Assembly (NCBI GenBank): GCA_039805565.1
Contig: JBDLTZ010000084.1
Span: 1 to 34,077 of the forward strand
Length of the DNA stretch: 34,077 nt
Origin: CALJIC01 sp039805565
GTDB taxonomy: Bacteria > Chloroflexota > Chloroflexia > Chloroflexales > Roseiflexaceae
Direction: 5' to 3'
Part shown: positions 27,514 through 34,077 of the stretch, piece by piece
How the letters are laid out: every line of letters begins with the position of its first letter
Position numbering within the stretch: the first letter of the stretch is position 1
Notes under the pieces: generated by a model
Told to the model about the DNA's origin: nothing
What the model saw: the letters and a program-made list of their open reading frames with translations, nothing else
Databases searched by the model: none
Made by a program: the position numbers and the translations under genes

Positions 27514-30500
27514 CTAGCGCGTCACGCGCAGCACCGCCCCGTCCGAGCGGCCGTACACCTCGGGGAAGTAGCTCTCCACCGCCACCGCCGGGATGGCGCG
27601 CCACTCGCCCGGCAGCGTCGTGCGCGCTGTGTAGCTGTACAGGTACGACCCGCGCGGCAGGAAGTCGGCGAACAGCGCCACCTTCTCGTCGCGCAGCTCG
27701 CTTCGGCTGTACCACGGCCACCACCAATCCCACCACGGGTACGGCGAGGCCACGCGGGCGCCTGAGACCATCCCACCCTCGACCAGCGGCATCGGTCCGT
27801 CGATCGGCATCGGGCGCTCGATCACCGGCGCCTGCGCGAGCTGACTCGTCGTCGCGAGCGTTGGGTCCACCGCCTCGAAGCCGGCCGGCAGACCGTCCTC
27901 CAGACGCAGGTAGTACAGGTCGTTCGGCGCAGTGATCGAGAGCTCGACGCGCACGCTCTCGCCCAGCTTCACCTCGCGTACCTCGGGGCACCTCGGGCCG
28001 TCCTGGCAGTCCGCCGCCACGTAGCGCCGCGTCACCGCCACGCCCCGGTCCAGCGCCTTCACATCCGCCACCGGCAGGAAGGCCCGCAGGTGCGCGGTGT
28101 AGTACAGCCGCCCCGGCCCGTCGCCCCGGCCCACCTGCAGCGGGTTGCCCTGGTCGGCGCGCAGCTCGGAGACCGGCACGCGCAGCTCCACCGGCGTGTC
28201 CACCGTTCCCGGCGTCACGCTGCCGGCCGCGCGCTCGGCGCCGTTCAGCCACACGCCGTAGTCGTACGCGCCCTGGAGCTCGCCCGTCAGCGCCATCCAG
28301 TCGGTCAGCGCGATCACCGCCCAGGCGCTCTCCTGCGTGGTCTCCCACACGCCAAGCTTGCGGGCCACCATCAGCCAGCGGACGGCGTTCGGCGCCACGG
28401 CGCTCTGCGGGTCTAGCCGCACGAGCGCGGCCAGCGCCACCGCCGTGGTGCGCGTGTCCGAGCCGAAGCCCCACCAGCCGCGCGCCTGCTCCTCCCAGTG
28501 GGCGCCCGTCGCGCTCATGATCGCCTGGTTGTTTAGGTCGGAGAGCAGCGCCTTGAGCCGCGCGTCGCCGGCGTTCGCGCGGTGCAGCGCCATCGCCAGG
28601 AACGCCCGCGACGCCACGCCCACCCGCTCGCGCGCGGCGTACAGGTCGTCCAGCCGCGTGCCGCTCTGGCGCCCGGCCTCGCCCAGCACGAACAGCAGCC
28701 ACGCCTGCCGGTCGGCCTCGGCCGCATCCCAGTCGGTCACCCGCCGCCCTTCGGCCGCGAGCTGCGTCTGGAGGTAGTCCAGCCCGCGCGTCAGGCTGTC
28801 GTCGCGCACGGTGTAGCCGGCCTCCTTCGCCTTGAGCATGCCGAACACCGCGTAGGCGCTGATGTAGGCGTTGCTCTCATCCTCCGGCCACCAGCCCCAG
28901 CCGCCGTCCGGCCGCTGCTGGAGGTAGAGCTTGTCCAGCCCCTCCGCCACCAGCGCCGGCAGCCGCGCCTGGAGCTCTGCGTCGGGCGAGCCCAGCGTGC
29001 TCATGGCCCGTGCCGCCAGCACGTTCGGCAGGAAGCGGCTCACCGTCGCCTCGGCCGACTCATACTCGTAGTACTCGAGGAAGGTCAGCGCGTCGCGCAG
29101 GCCCGCCGCGAGCGAGGGGTCCAGCCGCACGGTGAGCTCGCCGCTGCGCGTGTCGAGTCGCGGCGGCAGCCCCACCACCTCGGTGCGCGCGCCCGCCGCC
29201 TCGATCTGGCCGCCGGTGCCCACGATCTCGGGCACGCTGTAGCGGTAGACCGGGACGCTCCCCTCGGGCCCGGTCCCCAGCCGCGGCCGGCTGGCGTCGC
29301 CGTACTGCCCCGAGACGGCGGTGAACACCAGGTCGGCAGAAGTGACGTCCTGAACCGTTATCTGCCAGGTGGCCTGGGCCTCGCCGCGCGCCGGCAGGTC
29401 CAGCGTCACCGTCTGCGGCGTGGTGAGGGTCAGTCCGGTCGCAGCCAGCCCGACCTCGGCCCGCAGCGGCTGGTCGGTGTTGTTGCTCACGTTCGCCGCC
29501 AGCTCGGCTGCGTCGTCCACCGTGAAGAAGCGTGGCGTCACCGGCCGCACCAGCAGCGGCTTCGTGGCGACTAGCTCCGACGTCCCCTCGCCCACCTTCG
29601 TGTCGGCGGTCACGGCTACGCCGCGCATCACCCAGGTGGTCAGGTTATCCGGCAGCGTCACCTGGACGCTCGCCCGGCCGCTCGCGTCGGTTGTGACGCG
29701 GGCGTTCCAGTAGGCCGTGTCAGCGAACGACTCGCGCACCGTGAGCGCCGGCCCGTTCGCCGCCTGCCCCACCGCCTTGTCCTCGGCTGTCGCGCTCGTC
29801 GCCGCCTCGGCCGGGGCTGTCGTCGCCATGGGCGCGCTCGCATCGGGCATCGCCTCAGGGGCGCCCCCGGCCATCCCGCCGTTGATCTGATCGAAGCGCC
29901 CCGCCTGCTGGCTCTGCTCGTCGAGGGCCTCCTGCAGCCGCGCCATCAGCCGGTCGGCCGAGACGGCCAGACCGCTCGCCGTGAGCACGCCCAGCGGGCG
30001 GTTTGCGTAGAAGGCCTGCACGATCGCGTCCGGCTGGCGCGGCTGCAGGCTCAGCACCGACTTGTCCACCAGGTCGAGCGAGAGCTCGGCGGCCTGCGGC
30101 TGCCCGGCCAGGTCCGTCACCTGCACGTCGTAGCGCACGCTGTCGCCCGGCCCGGCCTCGGTCGCCCCCGGCGTCACGGTCACCCGCAGCGTCTGCGGCT
30201 CGGGCGCCACGGTGATCGGCAGCACGCCCACCTTGTAGTCGGCGAAGCCGCCCTGCCCCGGCGGCGCCACCAGGGTCACGGAGACGTATACGTTCGGCGC
30301 GTGTGCGGCCTCGATCGGCAGCGTGTAGACGATGCTGTTGCCGCTCACCTGGCGCGCCTCGTGGCGCAGCACCCCGCCGCGCTCCACGGTGAACAGCGCC
30401 CAGTGCGGCCCCTGGAACGGCGAGGGCACCAGCACGGTCGCCGTCTCACCCACCGTGTACTTGGACTTGTCCGACACCAGGTTGACGCGGTCGTTGTCCT

Positions 30501-33500
30501 CGCGCAGCCACGGGGTGTAGCTGTCCCCCGCGACCCACACGAACAGGCCGGAGCGCACCTCGCGCCCGCCCGCGTCGCGCGCCCGCGCCTCGAGCTTGTA
30601 TGAGCCGCCCTCGGCCGGGGTGAAGCGCAGCACCGCCTCGCCGCGCGCGTCGGTGGTGACGCTCTGGCTCCCGGCCGGCTCGCGCACCTCGCGCGACTCC
30701 CAGCGGCCGCCCTGCTCCTGCACGAAGCGGCTCTCCCACGTCACGCGGAAGATATCGACCGTGACGCTCTGGCCCGCGAGGCGCTGCCCGTCACGCGAGG
30801 CCGTGGCGATGTCCACCTCCTGCTCGCGGCCGGCCCGCCCGAGGTACGAGCGCGGCGCCAGCCCCACGTACAGGTCGCCCGCGTGGACCGTCACCTGCGT
30901 CCGGCCGCTGATCGCCTGGTTGTCGCGGCCGGTCGCCGTGGCCTCGATCGTCAGCCGCACGCTGTCGGTGATCGGGTTGCCCTGCGCGTCCCGCAGGTCG
31001 GCGGGCAGGGCGATGTCGAGCCGTCCCTGCGCGTCGGTCGTGCCGCTACCCGTGGCGATCGGCTGCGGCGGGGGCGCCGGGCGCCACCAGCACTCGATGC
31101 AGATCCACGGGTCGTCGCTGTCGCTCCACTGGTAGCGCTCGCCCCAAGGTGGGGCGAAGCGGTACGGCTCGGCCACCGCGGCCCACTGCACCGGCAGGCC
31201 CGCCGCCGGCCCACCGAAGAAGTAGCTCACCTCGGCCGTAGCGCGCGGGGCGGTTCCCTTCACGATCTCCTCGGCCTGTGGCGCGACCTCGGTCTGGATC
31301 TCGGGCGCGCGGTACTCGGCCACCTGGAACGGGAAGATATAGCCGTACCCCGCCGCCACCGTGATGTAGTACATGCCTGTCGGCGCGCCCTCGGCCAGCG
31401 CCACGCTGCCGTCGAACGTCCCCTCGGCGCCCAGGTCGAGGTCCTCCTGCGACACGAGCTCGCCGCTGGGGCTCATGATCGAGACCTGGACCTTGCCGGC
31501 CGGCGGCAGGCTGAAGCGCGCGTCGTCCTCGTTCCGCAGCACGCCTTTGAAGTGCACCGTCTGGCCCGGCCGGTAGATCGGCCGGTCAGTGTAGACGTGC
31601 GCCGCCATCTCGGGCAGGTCGAAGATGCTCGGGATGCCGAACTCCCACGGCCCCACGCCCCCGCTCCAGTCGGCCGAGGCGGCGCTGAACGGCTGCCGCG
31701 CGATCGCCACCAGCCCGCTGTTCGCGGTCCGGCTGAAGCGCGCCTGCGCCACGCCGCTCGCGTCGGTGGTGACGCTGCCGAGCTGCGCGCCCTGGTTGTC
31801 GGACAGCTCCAGTGTCAGCCCGGACACCGGCTGCCCGCTCTGGAGGTCGGTGGCCCACACCAGCGCGTCGCGCTCGGCGACCTTGAGCGTCAGGTTGAGC
31901 GAGGAGACCACCAGCAGGTGCGCCTGGCGCCCGCTGTTCGGCGAGTCGAGCTGGAGCAGGTACACGCCCGGCTCCAGCCGTCCGCCGCCCGGCACCAGGT
32001 CTACCCGCGTCAGCGTCGCCAGGTTCTGGCGCGTGTCGAGCGGCGCCTGCCAGCGGCGGATCTCCTGCGCGTCGGGGGGCAGCGGCTCGTTGCCGTACTG
32101 CCACGGCTGCCTGACGGCGTCCACCGGCAGGCGGAAGAGCGCCAGCGACGCCGTCGGCTGGTTCACCGAGCTGATGCCGATGCGCGCCGGGCTGCTGGCG
32201 CTGTAGGTCCCCACGAAGCCCGGCGAGAGGATCTGCACGAAGGGCGGCAGCGCCGCGGTGCGGAAGCGGACGTCGAGCGTCTGCCCGGTGCGGTTGCCGT
32301 ACGGGTCGGCGATGTTCGGGCCGATCTGCACCCGGTAGGCGGTGGAGGGCTTCGGGCCGAAGCTGATGCGGAAGGTGTTGTCGTAGGTGTTGAACGAGGT
32401 GTAGACCTGCGTGGGCGAGATCGCCGGCGTGAAGGTCACGTTCGGCATCACGGTGTCGGGGTCGATCGGTGCGTTGAAGACGATCGCGAAGTCGGTGTAC
32501 GGCGGCGCCTCGTCCCCGTTGCCCGGCTCGGTTCGCACGATCTGCGGCAGCGGCACGGTGCGGAAGCTCGCGCGGAAGTCAGACGCCATGCCGCTCCCGC
32601 CGCCCGCCCCGCCGAGGCTCGCGGCCACGCTCACGGTGTAGGGGCTGTCGAACGCCAGCCGCTGCGTCGGGGTGAAGACCAGCACGTTGTCCGTCACCCG
32701 GAGGTCGCCGGGGACGTCGCCGCCGGGCCCACTGAGACGGAAGGCTGCCCGTGCCGCGCCCTCGTCCACCGGCTGGTTGAACTGCACGGTGATCGGGCGC
32801 TCCAGCGGCACGAGGGGCGCGCCATCGCTGGGCTCGATACTCAGCACCTGCGGGCGGGCCACCGTGAAGCTCCAGCGGTACTCGCCCTGCATCGGGTTGC
32901 CGTCGGTATCGCGCAGGGCCGCGTCGACGCGCCCGGTGTAGGTGGTGCCCCCGGCCAGCGGCGCGCTCGGGGTGAAGGTATAGATCGCAGTGTTCAGCCA
33001 CGCGCCCGTGCCCTGGATGGGTGGGTCGAACGTGACCGGCTGCGGCAGGCCGGCCTGCTGCTCCACGGCCACCAGCGGCACCACCGGCCGACTGAACAGC
33101 ACGGTGATCGTCGAGCTGGCCTGCACGTCAGGCGCGCCGTCGGCGGGGATCGTCTGCCCCACCTCCAGGTAGCCGGCGGTGGCGAAGCGGAACTGGTAGG
33201 CGCCATTGAGGCCCGCGCCGTCCACGCCGCGCGCGCCCTGGCCGAGCACCACATCGTAGAGCGCCGCGCGGTCCAGCGCCTGCGCCGGGCGGAAGCGCGC
33301 CGTGCGGGCGTCGGGCCACTCGATGGCGCCGGCCACGCCCGGTGACAGGCTAAGCGCGGCCTGGACCGAGGCCTTGTCCATCGGCCGGTCGAACACCAGC
33401 TCGATCGCCCCGTCCGGCGCCAGCTCCTCCCCTGGCGCCGGGGTGCGCTGCAGCACCACCGGCGACACCTCACCCTCGGGCACGGGAGTGTAGCCAGGGC

Positions 33501-33630
33501 GGGGTGCGTTGGGCGGCATGGTGGGCCGCGTGGCCTGCGGGGTGGGGGTGGGCTGCGGCGCTGGGCCGGCGCACCCCGCTAGCAGGGCCGCGACGAGGAC
33601 GAGCGAGCCGAGACGGGCGCGGAGTGTCAT
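27514..33630 (-). CDS. Alpha-2-macroglobulin family lipoprotein, thioester-less
   Basis: 2038 residues. A lipoprotein signal is present (LVLVAALLAGC, lipobox LAGC), followed by a Pro/Thr-rich spacer, so it is exported and anchored by lipid. Residues ~50-470 contain several tandem bacterial Ig-like (Big_5/SbsA-type) domains with repeated 'P.dGa' and 'ftfa' strands. The macroglobulin core follows: MG2 VYTDRPIYRPGQ (from 679), later YWNARVTTDASGRASVQVTL with LPDNLTTWVMRG, and the thioester-domain helices (DGGWGWWPEDESNAYISAY). At the site where active members have CxEQ it reads SAEA (1525-1528), before TVSRFLPN, so no thioester can form. Near the C-terminus is a Trp-rich patch (1964-1974). ATG 33630 is preferred to 33642 because GAGGAAC lies between them. 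Function inferred: surface protein, perhaps protease trapping without covalent capture. Confidence 0.92.
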   Translation of the reverse strand: MTLRARLGSLVLVAALLAGCAGPAPQPTPTPQATRPTMPPNAPRPGYTPVPEGEVSPVVLQRTPAPGEELAPDGAIELVFDRPMDKASVQAALSLSPGVAGAIEWPDARTARFRPAQALDRAALYDVVLGQGARGVDGAGLNGAYQFRFATAGYLEVGQTIPADGAPDVQASSTITVLFSRPVVPLVAVEQQAGLPQPVTFDPPIQGTGAWLNTAIYTFTPSAPLAGGTTYTGRVDAALRDTDGNPMQGEYRWSFTVARPQVLSIEPSDGAPLVPLERPITVQFNQPVDEGAARAAFRLSGPGGDVPGDLRVTDNVLVFTPTQRLAFDSPYTVSVAASLGGAGGGSGMASDFRASFRTVPLPQIVRTEPGNGDEAPPYTDFAIVFNAPIDPDTVMPNVTFTPAISPTQVYTSFNTYDNTFRISFGPKPSTAYRVQIGPNIADPYGNRTGQTLDVRFRTAALPPFVQILSPGFVGTYSASSPARIGISSVNQPTASLALFRLPVDAVRQPWQYGNEPLPPDAQEIRRWQAPLDTRQNLATLTRVDLVPGGGRLEPGVYLLQLDSPNSGRQAHLLVVSSLNLTLKVAERDALVWATDLQSGQPVSGLTLELSDNQGAQLGSVTTDASGVAQARFSRTANSGLVAIARQPFSAASADWSGGVGPWEFGIPSIFDLPEMAAHVYTDRPIYRPGQTVHFKGVLRNEDDARFSLPPAGKVQVSIMSPSGELVSQEDLDLGAEGTFDGSVALAEGAPTGMYYITVAAGYGYIFPFQVAEYRAPEIQTEVAPQAEEIVKGTAPRATAEVSYFFGGPAAGLPVQWAAVAEPYRFAPPWGERYQWSDSDDPWICIECWWRPAPPPQPIATGSGTTDAQGRLDIALPADLRDAQGNPITDSVRLTIEATATGRDNQAISGRTQVTVHAGDLYVGLAPRSYLGRAGREQEVDIATASRDGQRLAGQSVTVDIFRVTWESRFVQEQGGRWESREVREPAGSQSVTTDARGEAVLRFTPAEGGSYKLEARARDAGGREVRSGLFVWVAGDSYTPWLREDNDRVNLVSDKSKYTVGETATVLVPSPFQGPHWALFTVERGGVLRHEARQVSGNSIVYTLPIEAAHAPNVYVSVTLVAPPGQGGFADYKVGVLPITVAPEPQTLRVTVTPGATEAGPGDSVRYDVQVTDLAGQPQAAELSLDLVDKSVLSLQPRQPDAIVQAFYANRPLGVLTASGLAVSADRLMARLQEALDEQSQQAGRFDQINGGMAGGAPEAMPDASAPMATTAPAEAATSATAEDKAVGQAANGPALTVRESFADTAYWNARVTTDASGRASVQVTLPDNLTTWVMRGVAVTADTKVGEGTSELVATKPLLVRPVTPRFFTVDDAAELAANVSNNTDQPLRAEVGLAATGLTLTTPQTVTLDLPARGEAQATWQITVQDVTSADLVFTAVSGQYGDASRPRLGTGPEGSVPVYRYSVPEIVGTGGQIEAAGARTEVVGLPPRLDTRSGELTVRLDPSLAAGLRDALTFLEYYEYESAEATVSRFLPNVLAARAMSTLGSPDAELQARLPALVAEGLDKLYLQQRPDGGWGWWPEDESNAYISAYAVFGMLKAKEAGYTVRDDSLTRGLDYLQTQLAAEGRRVTDWDAAEADRQAWLLFVLGEAGRQSGTRLDDLYAARERVGVASRAFLAMALHRANAGDARLKALLSDLNNQAIMSATGAHWEEQARGWWGFGSDTRTTAVALAALVRLDPQSAVAPNAVRWLMVARKLGVWETTQESAWAVIALTDWMALTGELQGAYDYGVWLNGAERAAGSVTPGTVDTPVELRVPVSELRADQGNPLQVGRGDGPGRLYYTAHLRAFLPVADVKALDRGVAVTRRYVAADCQDGPRCPEVREVKLGESVRVELSITAPNDLYYLRLEDGLPAGFEAVDPTLATTSQLAQAPVIERPMPIDGPMPLVEGGMVSGARVASPYPWWDWWWPWYSRSELRDEKVALFADFLPRGSYLYSYTARTTLPGEWRAIPAVAVESYFPEVYGRSDGAVLRVTR

Positions 33631-33745
33631 TGTGTTCCTCATGTGGAGTCTGTCCAGAGCAGGCTGAGCGGCCGCGTTCGGCCGATCCTACCACGAAGAC
33701 GTCAGCGACGGGCTGCAGGTTCCCGACGGCCGGCGGTGCTTCTAA

Positions 33746-33759
33746 ATGGTTCCACACAA
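33746..33759 (-). promoter_or_regulatory. 14-mer shared with the prs upstream region
   Basis: The minus strand reads TTGTGTGGAACCAT, 116 nt before the macroglobulin start and identical to 5781-5794. A weak TTTAGA follows. The shared sequence could be a promoter or operator. The spacer 33631-33893 also holds two hairpins and no gene. Confidence 0.3.
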
Positions 33760-33782
33760 ACCAATCGGTGTGGGTGGGTTTC

Positions 33783-33802
33783 AGGGAGGGCCAGCCCTCC
33801 CT
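33783..33802 (-). terminator. Short perfect inverted repeat
   Basis: AGGGAGGGC (33783-33791) and GCCCTCCCT (33794-33802) are exact complements with a 2-nt centre; a further GGCCCTCCCT copy follows at 33803-33812 and could pair alternatively. It lies downstream of the minus-strand gene ending at 33894. Confidence 0.45.
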
Positions 33803-33843
33803 GGCCCTCCCTTCCCGAACTACTCCTGTGGTTTTATGTAGCA

Positions 33844-33873
33844 GCGCCCGCTCCCCACGCGGGGAGCGGGCGC
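33844..33873 (-). terminator. 13-bp hairpin after the last (partial) gene
   Basis: GCGCCCGCTCCCC (33844-33856) pairs perfectly with GGGGAGCGGGCGC (33861-33873) around ACGC. It lies 21 nt past the minus-strand stop at 33894 and is the likely terminator of that gene. Confidence 0.7.
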
Positions 33874-33893
33874 GACATCTACGGGCGTCCGGT

Positions 33894-34077
33894 CTAGAGC
33901 GCGACCCCGAGCTCGGCCAGGGCGGCCGTGACGGTGCCGTTGAGCTGCATGGCATCCATGCGCTGCCGGAGGTACTCGGCGTCCAGCTGCTGCCGCCGCA
34001 CGATCCCGGCCGCGTCGGCCTGGTCGTGCTTGCCCTGCTCGGCGCCGCGGTTCAGCAGCAGCTTGTGCAGCAGGACA
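33894..34077 (-). CDS. C-terminal 60 residues of an unrecognised protein (partial)
   Basis: The minus frame is open from the window edge to a TAG at 33894-33896. Visible sequence begins VLLHKLLLNRGAEQGKHD and ends with TAALAELGVAL; it is helical and rich in Gln, Leu and Ala, with no motif I can name. Codon third positions are almost all G or C, as in the other genes, and a hairpin follows the stop, so it is a real gene end. The start lies beyond the window. Confidence 0.7.
   Translation of the reverse strand, partial: VLLHKLLLNRGAEQGKHDQADAAGIVRRQQLDAEYLRQRMDAMQLNGTVTAALAELGVAL

Noticed and set aside
30883..33345. 820-codon open frame antisense to the macroglobulin gene
   Set aside because: It lies wholly opposite a protein with clear domains, is rich in Arg/Ala/His/Gly typical of shadow frames in GC-rich DNA, and has no SD or recognisable motif.

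Overview
The window is very GC-rich and gene-dense, with G/C-ending codons, GTG and TTG starts, and short intergenic gaps. Several features suggest a filamentous or gliding Chloroflexota (class Chloroflexia, Roseiflexus/Kouleothrix-like): the PFSLxDLGLSxEEI repeat protein next to a Roadblock protein, secreted 'HPQLAGTPYEVQ' repeats, a giant alpha-2-macroglobulin lipoprotein and heptad microrepeats in a spacer. This assignment is an inference from protein style. No rRNA, tRNA, CRISPR array, insertion sequence or prophage gene is visible.

Layout. (1) 1-2976, plus: the 3' part of a large acidic PFSL-repeat scaffold, containing what looks like a sigma-70 region 1.1-like module and a TPR-like tail, followed by a Roadblock/LC7 protein and a strong terminator. 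(2) 3053-9519, minus: an HTH regulator with a decayed ATPase-like domain, PRPP synthetase, a small unknown protein, a membrane-anchored repeat protein, a HIT hydrolase and a bacterial PolX-PHP DNA polymerase. (3) 9557-9613: a divergent promoter pair. (4) 9654-14442, plus: two Gfo/Idh/MocA dehydrogenases and three xylose-isomerase-like TIM barrels, a sugar or cyclitol breakdown cluster. (5) 14811-18092, plus: hisS, a two-domain methyltransferase and a cyclodeaminase/cyclohydrolase-family protein. (6) 18350-19321: a cysteine-free thioredoxin-reductase-like flavoprotein. (7) 19483-21975: pxpABC (5-oxoprolinase) behind a near-consensus promoter. (8) 21984-24915, minus: a methyltransferase and an ABC-F ATPase behind a leader with its own promoter, a 33-codon ORF with a Shine-Dalgarno, and an intrinsic terminator. 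(9) 24963-25163: a probable gene remnant. (10) 25272-27463, plus: a persulfide-dioxygenase-like MBL/double-rhodanese fusion, a single-domain rhodanese and a DUF983 membrane protein. (11) 27514-33630, minus: a 2038-residue alpha-2-macroglobulin lipoprotein without its thioester. (12) 33894-34077, minus: the C-terminus of an unknown gene.

The observation I rate highest is the leader before the methyltransferase/ABC-F pair. Its parts (promoter, SD, short ORF, terminator, alternative pairing of the terminator's 5' arm) are arranged as in ribosome-mediated attenuators of antibiotic-inducible ABC-F genes. Other points are the sigma-1.1-like module in the PFSL scaffold, the cysteine-free TrxR-like protein, and the Ser/Ala replacement of the macroglobulin thioester. 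All names rest on motif recognition by eye; no database search was run.
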